Part shown: in pieces, positions 16,989-25,560 of the stretch
How positions within the stretch are numbered: the stretch's first letter is position 1
Layout of the letters: every line of letters begins with the position of its first letter
DNA from: Lachnospiraceae bacterium
GTDB taxonomy: Bacteria; Bacillota; Clostridia; Lachnospirales; Lachnospiraceae
DNA length: 64,000 nucleotides
Reading direction: 5' to 3'
Assembly: GCA_014804425.1 (NCBI GenBank)
Contig: JAAUZV010000015.1
Location: 95,955 to 159,954, forward strand
Notes under the pieces: model-generated
What the model was told of the DNA's origin: nothing
The model's database searches: none
Seen by the model: only the letters and a program-made list of their open reading frames with translations
Translations under genes and position numbers: made by a program

Positions 16989-18284
16989 ATGAAATCTTAC
17001 AAGTCGATGTCAAAGGAAGAGCTGGAAGCGCTGAAGAGAGAATTGGAGCAGCAGTTTGAGGACGCAAAGGCAAAGGGATTAAAGCTGGATATGTCCAGAG
17101 GAAAGCCGGGACCTGCGCAGTTAGATCTCAGCATGGATATGATGGATGTGCTGTGTGCGGAGTCTGTCTTAGAGACCGAGGAGGGCGTTGACTGCCGCAA
17201 TTATGGGACGCTGGACGGTATTCCGGAGGCAAAAAAACTGATGGGAGATATGATGGGTGTGCCTGCCCGGAATGTGATCGTCTGTGGAAATGCCAGTCTG
17301 TCCATTATGTATGACACGATTTCCCGTTCTGTAACACACGGTGTATGCGGAAGCACACCTTGGTGCAAACTGGATAAGGTGAAATTTTTGTGTCCCGTGC
17401 CCGGTTATGACAGACATTTTAAGATCACGGAGCATTTCGGCATCGAGATGATCACGATTCCGATGACGCCGCAGGGACCGGATATGGATCTGGTGGAGCA
17501 GTATGTCAATACGGACGCATCGGTGAAGGGAATCTGGTGTGTGCCGAAATATTCCAACCCGCAGGGGTATTCCTATTCAGACGAGACGGTGAAACGTTTT
17601 GCGGCGTTAAAGCCTGCCGCAGAGGATTTCCGCATTTATTGGGATAATGCGTATGCCGTACATCATTTATATGAAGAAACAGAGCGGCAGGATCAGATTT
17701 TGGATATTCTGAGCGAATGCGAGAAGGCGGGCAGTCCCGATATGGTTTACGAATTTGCCTCCACCTCCAAAGTGACATTTTCCGGAGCAGGCGTGGCGGC
17801 GATCGCATCCTCGCAGAAGAATTTGAGTGATATCAAAAAAACAATGACGATACAGACGATCGGCTATGACAAGATCAACCAGCTGCGCCACGTCAAATAT
17901 TTCGGAAATATCGAGGGGATGCATGCGCATATGATGGAGCTTGCCGGGATCATGCGTCCGAAATTCGAGGCGGTGCTTGCCGTGCTGGAGCAGGAGTTAT
18001 CCGGTCTGGAGATTGGCGAATGGACAAAGCCCAATGGTGGTTATTTTATCTCTTTTGAAGCGATGGAAGGCTGTGCAGCCGCGATCGTCGGAAAATGCAA
18101 GGAGGCGGGCGTGGTGCTGACCGATGCGGGAGCAACCTATCCGTACGGAAAAGACCCGCGCGACAGCAATATCCGTATTGCACCTTCCTTCCCGACCACG
18201 GAGGAGATGAAGGAGACGGCAAAGCTTTTTGCATTGTGCGTCAAGCTTGTGAGTGTGGACCGGTTGTTGTCAGCCGGCAGGTGA
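16989..18284 (+). CDS. PLP-dependent aminotransferase, MocR-like/aspartate type
   Basis: About 431 aa. Resembles the class I/II aminotransferase subgroup found in Lachnospiraceae and Actinobacteria and often called aspartate aminotransferase. LDMSRGKPGPAQLDLS opens the fold, PKYSNPQGYSYS and YWDNAYAVHHLY give the cofactor-binding Asn/Asp and Tyr, and ASTSKVTFSGAG carries the Schiff-base lysine. The precise amino donor is not readable. Start at ATG 16989 after AAGGATGGTG; followed by nudF 18 bases later, so probably co-transcribed. Confidence 0.85.
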   Translation: MKSYKSMSKEELEALKRELEQQFEDAKAKGLKLDMSRGKPGPAQLDLSMDMMDVLCAESVLETEEGVDCRNYGTLDGIPEAKKLMGDMMGVPARNVIVCGNASLSIMYDTISRSVTHGVCGSTPWCKLDKVKFLCPVPGYDRHFKITEHFGIEMITIPMTPQGPDMDLVEQYVNTDASVKGIWCVPKYSNPQGYSYSDETVKRFAALKPAAEDFRIYWDNAYAVHHLYEETERQDQILDILSECEKAGSPDMVYEFASTSKVTFSGAGVAAIASSQKNLSDIKKTMTIQTIGYDKINQLRHVKYFGNIEGMHAHMMELAGIMRPKFEAVLAVLEQELSGLEIGEWTKPNGGYFISFEAMEGCAAAIVGKCKEAGVVLTDAGATYPYGKDPRDSNIRIAPSFPTTEEMKETAKLFALCVKLVSVDRLLSAGR

Positions 18285-18302
18285 AAAGAGAAGGAGATTA
18301 TC

Positions 18303-18842
18303 ATGCAGGAGAGTGAGTGGAAGCGCTTAAAGCGGGAATTGGTTTATCAAGGTTCCATCATCAACTATTACCGTGATACGGTGCAGGTGCCGAACGGCAA
18401 TATTGTGGAGTGGGATTTTATCGGTCATAACGGGGCGGCGGCGGTCGTACCGGTGACGGAGGACGGTAGGATCTTAATGGTACGGCAGTACCGTAATGCC
18501 CTCGACCGGGTGACGCTTGAGATTCCGGCAGGGGGATTAAACGGCAAGGATGAGCCGACAAAGACGGCGGCGGCACGTGAGCTGGAGGAGGAGACAGGCT
18601 ATCGCAGTGAGGAGCTTTCCTTTTTGATCAGCTTAAATACAACGGTCGCATTCTGCAACGAAAAAATTGACGTCTATGTGGCGAGAAATCTGGTTCCGTC
18701 GAGCCAGCATCTGGATGAGGACGAGTTCATTGACGTTGTGCCGATGGATGTGGAGGAGCTGACGCAGATGATCTATGAGGGAAAGCTCATGGATTCGAAG
18801 ACCGTGGCGGCGATTCTGGCGTATCGCAGCCGTTATTGCTAA
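18303..18842 (+). CDS. nudF: ADP-ribose pyrophosphatase (Nudix hydrolase)
   Basis: 179 aa, cytoplasmic. The Nudix box G-x5-E-x7-REUxEExGU is present around AARELEEETGYRSEE, preceded by LEIPAGGLNGKDEP as in ADP-ribose pyrophosphatases. It splits ADP-ribose into AMP and ribose-5-phosphate. The order nudF-spoIIM-xerD that follows is shared with Bacillus. GGAGATT provides the ribosome site. Confidence 0.9.
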   Translation: MQESEWKRLKRELVYQGSIINYYRDTVQVPNGNIVEWDFIGHNGAAAVVPVTEDGRILMVRQYRNALDRVTLEIPAGGLNGKDEPTKTAAARELEEETGYRSEELSFLISLNTTVAFCNEKIDVYVARNLVPSSQHLDEDEFIDVVPMDVEELTQMIYEGKLMDSKTVAAILAYRSRYC

Positions 18843-18904
18843 ACATAAAGAATGTCCGCGCGGTGAGGCTCATATAATATAAAAACGAGCTGTGGGGGAT
18901 TCAT

Positions 18905-19486
18905 ATGAGAGAACGTGAAAGGGGGCGCCTCGCATTGCTTAGCGGGAGCGCTCCCTTTTTGATTGGCTTTTTTGCCGGGATCGCGCTTTTGGTGCTGGGA
19001 AGAAGCTGGTTTTTGGGCAGCGGGGATATGATGGGGGCGGACAAAACGCACTACATCGGCTATCTGGATATACATAAAAACCGCCTGCTATTCTATGTGC
19101 TTGGGCTGCGCATGCGAACTGTCGTGCTCATGCTTTTGCTTTCCGTGACGCCGTTAGGGCGTTTTGTCCGATATGGATATACGGCATGGTATGGTCTGGC
19201 GTTCGGCATGACATTAACGGCGGCATATGCCGTGTATGGAGTGAAAGGCTTGTGGCTTGTGTGCATCTGTCTGTTCCCGCAGATTCTTTTTTATATTCCG
19301 GCGTTTATTCTGCTGTGCAGGACCTCGGAACGGATTTATGAACAGGCGGGGGGCGGATATAGGGGGATCGGCACGAGGCAGATCCTGACGGGCATTGGCG
19401 TGATCGTCCTTCTCGGGTTGCTCGGATGCCTTTCGGAGGGGTATATCAACTCCCTAATTGTTATGAAAATGTTAAAAAAATTTTAA
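18905..19486 (+). CDS. SpoIIM-like membrane protein
   Basis: 193 aa, four to five transmembrane helices. Sequence similarity is modest, but size, topology and position between nudF and xerD match stage II sporulation protein M, a member of the DMP peptidoglycan-remodelling machine needed for engulfment. A CATATAAT box at about 18872-18879, 15 bases after AAAGAATGT, faintly recalls a SigE promoter. GTGGGGG precedes the ATG. Confidence 0.65.
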   Translation: MRERERGRLALLSGSAPFLIGFFAGIALLVLGRSWFLGSGDMMGADKTHYIGYLDIHKNRLLFYVLGLRMRTVVLMLLLSVTPLGRFVRYGYTAWYGLAFGMTLTAAYAVYGVKGLWLVCICLFPQILFYIPAFILLCRTSERIYEQAGGGYRGIGTRQILTGIGVIVLLGLLGCLSEGYINSLIVMKMLKKF

Positions 19487-19498
19487 GCGAGAATTGCT

Positions 19499-19541
19499 AT
19501 ATGTGGTAGACATAAATGTCATTGTTTCCGATATGTGGTAG
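19499..19541. repeat. Pair of 11-base direct repeats upstream of xerD
   Basis: ATATGTGGTAG occurs at 19499-19509 and 19531-19541, a 32-base period (three helical turns), just upstream of the xerD promoter. Could be a paired protein-binding site. Confidence 0.5.
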
Positions 19542-19590
19542 TTTTGTCAAAAAGTGATGAAAATGTCCCGAAATGGGGTAAAAATTGCGA

Positions 19591-19619
19591 TTGCTTTTCT
19601 TAAAAATTCTGCTTATAAT
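19591..19619 (+). promoter_or_regulatory. xerD: xerD promoter
   Basis: TTGCTT (19591-19596), 17-base spacer, TATAAT (19614-19619). Confidence 0.75.
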
Positions 19620-19676
19620 AATGCGTGAACACGCTTTTTTGATTAACATAAGTATTTGAGGGTGGCGCGCGGATAC

Positions 19677-20561
19677 ATGAAAGATGAAATCGGGCAGTTT
19701 ATAGAATATCTGCATAACGTGAAAAAGACCTCCGATAACACGGAGCTCTCATATCGGAGAGATCTGAACAAGGTGCAGATGTTTCTTGCTGACCGCGGCG
19801 TGACAAGTATTGAACAGATCGACGAAAAGATGCTGGAGGCGTATGTGAAAGACTTAGAGGAGCAGAAGTTTGCGCCTGCGAGTATTTCGCGCAACATCGC
19901 TTCGATCAAGGCTTTTTTTCATTATCTCACCCAAGAAGGGAAGATTGCGAACGATGTGTCTGCGGGACTGAAAGCGCCCAAGATTGAAAAGAAGATGCCG
20001 GGTATTATGACGATGGACGAGGTGGTTCGTCTGTTGGAACAGCCGAAGGGGAATGCGCCAAAGGAAGTGCGCGACAAGGCAATGCTGGAGCTTCTATACG
20101 CGACCGGAATCCGGGTGACGGAGCTCATTACTTTAAAACTGAGCGACTTAAATATGCCAATGAACTATATTGTATGCCGCGACCGCAATAAGGAGCGTAT
20201 CATTCCGTTCGGAACGGCGGCGCGGGAGGCGTTGGCGAAATATTTATCCGGTTCAAGAGTTTCCATGTTAAAAGATCCGTCCTGTGACACGCTCTTTGTC
20301 AATTGTTCGGGGGAAGCCATGAGCAGACAGGGCTTTTGGAAGCTGATCAAATCCTATACCAAAAAAGCAGGCATTACGGCGGACATCACGCCGCATACCC
20401 TGCGTCATTCCTTCGCCGCTCATCTGGTGGAAAACGGCGCCGACTTAAAAAGCGTACAGGAAATGCTCGGACATTCCGATATTTCCACAACGCAGATTTA
20501 TGCCAATATGAGCCATAAGCATTTAAGAGAGGTTTATGCAAAAGCACATCCAAGAGGATAA
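19677..20561 (+). CDS. xerD: XerD-type tyrosine recombinase
   Basis: About 294 aa, the Xer length. N-terminal SAM-like core-binding domain (about 1-90) and a catalytic domain with the first Arg in ATGIRVTEL, HTLRHSFAAHL (His-x-x-Arg), LGHSDISTTQIY (His) and the nucleophilic Tyr in QIYANMSH. Resolves chromosome dimers at dif with a partner Xer protein. No mobile-element genes flank it and synteny with nudF-spoIIM supports the housekeeping role. Start ATG 19677 after GAGGGTGG. Confidence 0.9.
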   Translation: MKDEIGQFIEYLHNVKKTSDNTELSYRRDLNKVQMFLADRGVTSIEQIDEKMLEAYVKDLEEQKFAPASISRNIASIKAFFHYLTQEGKIANDVSAGLKAPKIEKKMPGIMTMDEVVRLLEQPKGNAPKEVRDKAMLELLYATGIRVTELITLKLSDLNMPMNYIVCRDRNKERIIPFGTAAREALAKYLSGSRVSMLKDPSCDTLFVNCSGEAMSRQGFWKLIKSYTKKAGITADITPHTLRHSFAAHLVENGADLKSVQEMLGHSDISTTQIYANMSHKHLREVYAKAHPRG

Positions 20562-20613
20562 AAAAAGAACGCAAAGAATGCGAAACATTCTTTTGCGTTC
20601 TTTTTTTATCCTC
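20554..20613. terminator. Bidirectional terminator between xerD and aroF
   Basis: GAGGATAAAAAAAGAACGCA begins a 27-base arm (20554-20580) that pairs with 20586-20613, with one bulged T and a CGAAA loop. A and T tracts at both ends suit termination in both directions. Confidence 0.9.
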
Positions 20614-20632
20614 TCGGAAATATCTTGCCCCA

Positions 20633-20690
20633 GAAGAATTTGCGTCCGCAAATTCTTCGAAAGAATGGCGCTCTGCGCCATCCTTTTTTT
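20633..20690 (-). terminator. Double hairpin 3' of aroF
   Basis: Two stems: GAAGAATTTGCG/CGCAAATTCTTC (20633-20644, 20647-20658) and GGCGC/GCGCC (20667-20671, 20675-20679) with flanking pairs. On the minus strand the second reads into TCTTTC. The GAATTTG...CAAATTC core is shared with the dispersed repeats at 26.6 and 38.0 kb. Confidence 0.6.
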
Positions 20691-21717
20691 ATAACAATTC
20701 CGCCACGTCGTAGATCAGGCGCTCGGAGGCTTCCCAGCCGAGGCACGGGTCGGTGATAGATTTGCCGTAGACGCCCTCGCCGATCTTCTGGCAGCCCGGT
20801 TCGATATAGCTTTCGACCATGACGCCCTTGACGAGCGCGCGTATGTCGGCATTTAATCTGCGGCTGTGCAGAACCTCTTTGACGATACGCACCTGCTGTT
20901 CATATTTTTTGCCGGAATTATTATGATTCGAGTCAATGATGCAGGCGGGATTTCGCAGATCGCGTTCCTGATACATTTCCCATAACCGGTTTAAGTCCTC
21001 ATAATGATAATTCGGCGTGCTGTTTCCGTTTTTGCTCACGGAGCCGCGAAGGACGGTGTGCGCGAGCGGATTGCCTGAAGTGGATACCTCATAGCCGCGG
21101 TAAATAAAGGAGTGCGGCTGCTGCGCCGCGTAGACGGAGTTGAGCATGACGCTGAAATCGCCGCTTGTCGGATTTTTCATGCCGGAAGCAACGTCAAAGC
21201 CGCTTACGGTCAGGCGATGCTGCTGATCCTCCACACTTCTGGCACCGATGGCAACATAGGAAAGCACATCCTCCACATATCCCCAGTTTTCCGGGTAGAG
21301 CATTTCGTCCGCAGCGGTCAGGCCCGATTCCTGAATGGCGCGCAGATGCATCCTGCGCACGGCGATCAGTCCTTGCAGAAAGTCTTCTTTTTTACGGGGA
21401 TCGGGCTGGCTGGCGATCCCTTTGTAACCGTCTCCGGTCGTGCGCGGCTTGTTTGTATAGATACGCGGAACCAGCATCACTTTGTCTTTTACGCGGTCGG
21501 CCAGCGCCGCCAATCGGTTGACATAATCACAAACCGAATCTTCGTTGTCCGCGGAACAGGGACCGATGATCATCAAAAAACGATCGGATTTTCCTGTGAT
21601 AATATCTGCGATCTCCCGGTCGCGCTCCTGCTTCAATGCGGCAAAATGTGCCGGAAGCGGATATTCCTCCCGAATCTGTGCGGGAGTGGGAAGCAAACGT
21701 TCAAATGTGAAACTCAT
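20689..21717 (-). CDS. aroF: 3-deoxy-7-phosphoheptulonate synthase, type I
   Basis: About 342 aa, minus strand. First step of the shikimate pathway, joining PEP and erythrose-4-phosphate. Typical AroFGH motifs: LMIIGPCSADNEDSV, VPRIYTNKPRTTGDGYKG, SGMKNPTSGDF, CIIDSNHNNSGKK and VMVESYIEPG. The second ATG (21717) is 6 bases after GGAGG and is preferred to the one at 21723. No other aro genes are adjacent and it has its own promoter. Confidence 0.95.
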   Translation of the reverse strand: MSFTFERLLPTPAQIREEYPLPAHFAALKQERDREIADIITGKSDRFLMIIGPCSADNEDSVCDYVNRLAALADRVKDKVMLVPRIYTNKPRTTGDGYKGIASQPDPRKKEDFLQGLIAVRRMHLRAIQESGLTAADEMLYPENWGYVEDVLSYVAIGARSVEDQQHRLTVSGFDVASGMKNPTSGDFSVMLNSVYAAQQPHSFIYRGYEVSTSGNPLAHTVLRGSVSKNGNSTPNYHYEDLNRLWEMYQERDLRNPACIIDSNHNNSGKKYEQQVRIVKEVLHSRRLNADIRALVKGVMVESYIEPGCQKIGEGVYGKSITDPCLGWEASERLIYDVAELL

Positions 21718-21804
21718 AATCATCCTCCATACTGCTGACTGTGATCGGGGGGTAGATTGTCATGCGGATATCTGATCCGTTCATGACACCCGAAAAACAG
21801 AACA

Positions 21805-21833
21805 ATTATAAATCAAAATGCGCAGATACGCAA
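21805..21833 (-). promoter_or_regulatory. aroF: aroF promoter
   Basis: On the minus strand TTGCGT (complement of 21828-21833), 17-base spacer, TATAAT (complement of 21805-21810). Divergent from the diguanylate cyclase promoter. Confidence 0.7.
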
Positions 21834-21923
21834 GCCCCGGCGAAAAAACACGAAATTCGATAAAATCAAGCCCGAACAGTTGCTTTTTATGACTGAAAGT
21901 ACTATTATTTTTTATGGGTTTAG

Positions 21924-21952
21924 TTGCATAGATGTGTAAAATATGGTACGAT
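21924..21952 (+). promoter_or_regulatory. Promoter of the diguanylate cyclase gene
   Basis: TTGCAT (21924-21929), 17-base spacer, TACGAT (21947-21952); transcript leader about 20 bases. Confidence 0.6.
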
Positions 21953-21979
21953 AGTCGCATAAAAAGGCAGGTGTGAGTT

Positions 21980-23938
21980 ATGAGAGATACCATAGCGGTC
22001 TGTTTGGTGCGCGCGGCTGAAGAATTTCAAAGAGATTCCCTGAAAGCGATCTATCAGCAGGCAAGAGAGCACGACCTGTTCGTACAAGTGTTTAACACCT
22101 TTGAAGAATTAGAATTCCACAACCTGAATGATCAGGGTGAGGAGAGCATCTTTGAACGGATTGATTACGACAGGCTCTGCGGAATGATCGTTTTTTGTGA
22201 AAAGATCAAGGACAGTGAGCTGAATTTACGTCTGATCAAAAAAGGAAAAGAAAACGGGATACCGGTCGTATCCATCGATAAAGAGATGGAAGACTGCTAC
22301 AGTATCTTGTTTGATTATACGAATACATTCGAAAAGATTGTCCGTCATTTGGTTGAGGTCCATCAATGCAGGACGTTCTTTGTGATGGGCGGTCTGCGCA
22401 ATAACGACTTTTCCGATGCGCGGATTCAGGTCGTGCGCGATGTGGTGTCGGAGTACGGCATCGAATTAACGGATGAAGATATTGGCTATGGAGATTTTTG
22501 GGAGGATCCGTGCCGGGCGGTGATGCAGGAATTTTTAGCCAGTATGAGACCGCTGCCAGACGCATTCATTTCTGTTAACGACACGATGGCGCTCACAATC
22601 TGCGACTGTCTGCATAATGCGGGATATCACATTCCGAAGGATACGATCGTGACCGGATTTGACGGGATTGAAGAGGAGCGCTATTTCACGCCCCGCTTAA
22701 CGACGGCGCAGCAGGATCTGCAGGCGGGCGGAAAACAGGCGGTAGAGCTGATCTGCAGGGTGATGCAGAAGCAGGATGATGTGGAGCGCCGCACAGTCAT
22801 TCCGTTCGCGGTTCGTTTTTCCGAGTCGTGCGGCTGCCGTACCATACAGGAGGGCAGTGCATCCGTACAGATCCACAAGATGTATAATGCGCTGACTGCT
22901 TATCGGTATTTTTCCAAAAATATGTATGATATGATCGATGAGATGACGGGGACAAAGACCTTGGCCGGCGCGCTCAAAACCCTGCCGAAATATCTCTCCT
23001 ATCTCGATACTTACCGGCATATTTATCTCTGCGTGGAAGGCACTTATCTGGAAGTTTATGATGACATCAACGCACAGATCATGGAGAAGAACCCGGAGCT
23101 GAACGATCGCAGGGAGATTGAAATGGTCATACTCGGCGAGTGGCATGCGGATAAAGGGTTTTCCGTTCCGCTGTTTTGTTACAAGCGCAAGGAGCCATTC
23201 CCATCCGAAATAATAAATGAGGACACGGAGAATCTGTTTTTTGTACCGCTGCATGTGCAGGAGACGGTATTTGGTTATCTGGCGGTCAATTTTGATCCGG
23301 AGGAGAACGACTATCTGCAGCTCCGCAATTTTACAACGAATCTCAGCCATATTTTAGATTCCGTGAGAAGCAGGCAGCAGATGGAGAATTTCAACTGCAA
23401 GCTTAAGCTGGCAAACGACAAGCTGGAAGAACTTTATGTCCGCGATCCGCTTACGGGGATCTATAACCGACGCGGTTTTTATCAGGATATTGCCAAGTAT
23501 CTTGGTGATCATGAGTACGGTTGGCTGATGGTTGTTTCCATTGACTTGAACGGTTTAAAGACCATCAATGATAACTATGGGCATGGCGAGGGTGATTTCG
23601 CGATCAAGACCGTGGGGCGCACGCTGTACAGGATCATATTGGAGCGCGGTATCTGTGCGCGTTTCGGCGGTGATGAATTTGCGGTGGCAATATTCTATGA
23701 TGAATATGATCAAAATGCCGACGCTGAATTCCGTAAGCAGCTTACCGAGCAGCTGGAGCTGGTGAACAAAACGGCGGGCAAGGAGTACCGGATCACCTGC
23801 AGCGTAGGAACGCAGACGACACCGACTGACAGGGATGTCAATATTGATGAGGTGCTGAGGGAAGCGGATGATAAGATGTATCAGGATAAAAAGCATTTTT
23901 ATGAGATGCTCGGACAGAGCGAGCATGAGATACGCTAG
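21980..23938 (+). CDS. Diguanylate cyclase with a LacI-type sugar-binding-fold sensor
   Basis: 652 aa with no signal peptide or transmembrane segment. Residues ~1-290 resemble the periplasmic-binding-protein-like ligand domain of LacI/GalR regulators (IPVVSIDKEMEDCY, DAFISVNDTMALTICDCL, TIVTGFDGIEEERYFTPRLTT) but without their helix-turn-helix. A middle region (~290-470) is followed by a short coiled coil and a GGDEF domain with RDPLTGIYNRRGF and an intact RFGGDEF, so cyclic di-GMP synthesis is expected. The RxxD inhibitory site normally just before GGDEF is absent. It likely couples a cytoplasmic small molecule to c-di-GMP; the ligand is unknown. Confidence 0.85.
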   Translation: MRDTIAVCLVRAAEEFQRDSLKAIYQQAREHDLFVQVFNTFEELEFHNLNDQGEESIFERIDYDRLCGMIVFCEKIKDSELNLRLIKKGKENGIPVVSIDKEMEDCYSILFDYTNTFEKIVRHLVEVHQCRTFFVMGGLRNNDFSDARIQVVRDVVSEYGIELTDEDIGYGDFWEDPCRAVMQEFLASMRPLPDAFISVNDTMALTICDCLHNAGYHIPKDTIVTGFDGIEEERYFTPRLTTAQQDLQAGGKQAVELICRVMQKQDDVERRTVIPFAVRFSESCGCRTIQEGSASVQIHKMYNALTAYRYFSKNMYDMIDEMTGTKTLAGALKTLPKYLSYLDTYRHIYLCVEGTYLEVYDDINAQIMEKNPELNDRREIEMVILGEWHADKGFSVPLFCYKRKEPFPSEIINEDTENLFFVPLHVQETVFGYLAVNFDPEENDYLQLRNFTTNLSHILDSVRSRQQMENFNCKLKLANDKLEELYVRDPLTGIYNRRGFYQDIAKYLGDHEYGWLMVVSIDLNGLKTINDNYGHGEGDFAIKTVGRTLYRIILERGICARFGGDEFAVAIFYDEYDQNADAEFRKQLTEQLELVNKTAGKEYRITCSVGTQTTPTDRDVNIDEVLREADDKMYQDKKHFYEMLGQSEHEIR

Positions 23939-24070
23939 GGGTGCATAGCGGTCGGGGAAACCGCTGTGATTTGGAACAACAAAGCTTCGAGGAACACGTT
24001 TTGTTGTTCGGACGGCGGAAAATGTGCAGGGCGTATTTTTCGCTGCGGTATAAGCTTGTGTGGGGGTCGG

Positions 24071-24106
24071 AAAAGGGATGGTATCCATATGGATAACATC
24101 CCTTTT
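24071..24106. terminator. Bidirectional terminator between convergent genes
   Basis: AAAAGGGATG (24071-24080) with TATCCA (24082-24087) pairs to TGGATA (24090-24095) and CATCCCTTTT. Serves both the cyclase gene and the SpoVB-like gene. Two further hairpins (AGCGGT/ACCGCT near 23947 and GAACAACAAA/TTTGTTGTTC near 23974-24009) lie upstream. Confidence 0.85.
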
Positions 24107-24112
24107 CTGCGA

Positions 24113-25474
24113 TCAACGGGATGCAGCGCAGTTCTTTTTCAGATAGTGCAGGATCGCAAGCGAGTTGGAGAGCGCGCAGAAGAGCTGGCTTACCAAAAGT
24201 CCCCACAGGCAGGCTTCGATGCCGTAGACCGGGACGAGGAAAAAAACAAATGCAAGGCGGATGCCAAGCGATGTGGTGTTGATCACAAAAGAGCAGCCCG
24301 TGTGCCCGAGGCCATGCAGGATGCTCGACATGGTCGTTGAGAGATAGAGAAACGGGCAGATAAAGCTTAATGTCAGAATGAAGTTTCCGGCCAGTGCATT
24401 GTGAAAAATGAAATTTCCGGCAAAACGCCCGATTGCGAGAAACAGGATGCAGCACAGCGAACCGAAGGCGATGCTGCACGCGGCGGTCCGATGAAAGGCG
24501 CGGCGGATCTTGTCGTAATCGACGCGCTCCTGCGCCTCAGAAATGAGCGGCAGCAAAAGCACGGAAAACGAGTTGGTCAGCGTGGACGGAAACAGGATGA
24601 ACGGCAGCGCCATACCGGTAAAGACTCCGTAGACGGAAAGTGCCTGCGTATCCGACATGCCGAACCGGACGAGCATCAGAGGAATGTAGACGGACTCAAT
24701 GCTGGACAATAGATTGACGACAATGCGGCTTGCAGACAGCGGCAGCGCCATACCCACGATGCCGGACAGAATTTTGTGCATGGCAGGGCTTTTCCGCATT
24801 TCTGAAAGGGCATGGACCGATGGCACGGGGCGGCTGATCCGCCGGTTGAAGCGGAGCATGACAAGCGTGCCCGTAAGCAGAGCGGAGCAGATCTCGCCCG
24901 CAAGCATTCCGAAGACCGAGCAGGAAAGATTGATCTGCATGTGGTGGGACAGACTGTATTTGTAAAGAAAAAATACGGTGCCTACGCGGATGATCTGCTC
25001 CAGGATCTGTGATATGGCAGGGATCTTTGTGTTTTTTATGCCGTAATAATAGCCGTTGATGCAGGAGTGCAGGGATGCAAACGGGATGGAGACGGCGATG
25101 ATGCGAAGCAGCGGTTCCGTGCGGGGCTCGCATAAAAGGCGTGCCGCGATAAATGGCGCATTCAGGATCACGGCGCCGGCAAAAAGCACGGAAAGCACTC
25201 CGGACAGGGTCAGTCCGCAGAGAAGAACCCGGAAAGAATGCCGGTAGTCGCGCGAGGTCGGTTCTCCGGCCACATATTTGGAAATCGCGCTCTGGATGCC
25301 GCCGCAGCAGATGGAGAACGATAATGCGAGCACGGGGAAGACAAGCTGATAGATCCCCATGCCCTCCGCGCCGAATGTGCGGGATAAAAAGATACGGTAA
25401 AAGAAACCGATGACACGCGAGGCGAAGCCGGTCAGTGTCAGGATCAGGGTTCCCTTAAAAAGTATTTTGTTCAT
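24113..25474 (-). CDS. SpoVB-like lipid flippase / polysaccharide exporter
   Basis: 453 aa, minus strand, about 12-14 transmembrane helices. The opening FKGTLILTLTGFASRVIGFFYRIFLSR and GAEGMGIYQLVFPV are characteristic of stage V sporulation protein B and related MOP-superfamily flippases that move undecaprenyl-linked precursors across the membrane. In sporulating bacteria the family acts in spore cortex synthesis, though MurJ/Amj-like roles in vegetative cells are possible. Divergent from mnmA. Confidence 0.82.
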   Translation of the reverse strand: MNKILFKGTLILTLTGFASRVIGFFYRIFLSRTFGAEGMGIYQLVFPVLALSFSICCGGIQSAISKYVAGEPTSRDYRHSFRVLLCGLTLSGVLSVLFAGAVILNAPFIAARLLCEPRTEPLLRIIAVSIPFASLHSCINGYYYGIKNTKIPAISQILEQIIRVGTVFFLYKYSLSHHMQINLSCSVFGMLAGEICSALLTGTLVMLRFNRRISRPVPSVHALSEMRKSPAMHKILSGIVGMALPLSASRIVVNLLSSIESVYIPLMLVRFGMSDTQALSVYGVFTGMALPFILFPSTLTNSFSVLLLPLISEAQERVDYDKIRRAFHRTAACSIAFGSLCCILFLAIGRFAGNFIFHNALAGNFILTLSFICPFLYLSTTMSSILHGLGHTGCSFVINTTSLGIRLAFVFFLVPVYGIEACLWGLLVSQLFCALSNSLAILHYLKKNCAASR

Positions 25475-25495
25475 AGAAGTGTCCTATGATATTAT
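25467..25495 (+). promoter_or_regulatory. mnmA: mnmA promoter
   Basis: TTGTTC (25467-25472), 17-base spacer, TATTAT (25490-25495), overlapping the start of the divergent flippase gene. Confidence 0.55.
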
Positions 25496-25560
25496 GAATA
25501 ATATATGTGCAAAAAAAGAATGAAAGAACAACGGAAAAAGAAACAGGAGCAGAGAAGATC

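Noticed and set aside
19677..20561. XerD as an integrase of a mobile element
   Set aside because: Synteny with nudF and spoIIM, normal Xer length and no flanking cargo or att repeats point to the housekeeping recombinase.
24113..25474. Plus-strand frames opposite the SpoVB-like gene
   Set aside because: They are Arg/Gln-rich antisense shadows without ribosome sites, while the minus-strand product has clear membrane helices and family motifs.
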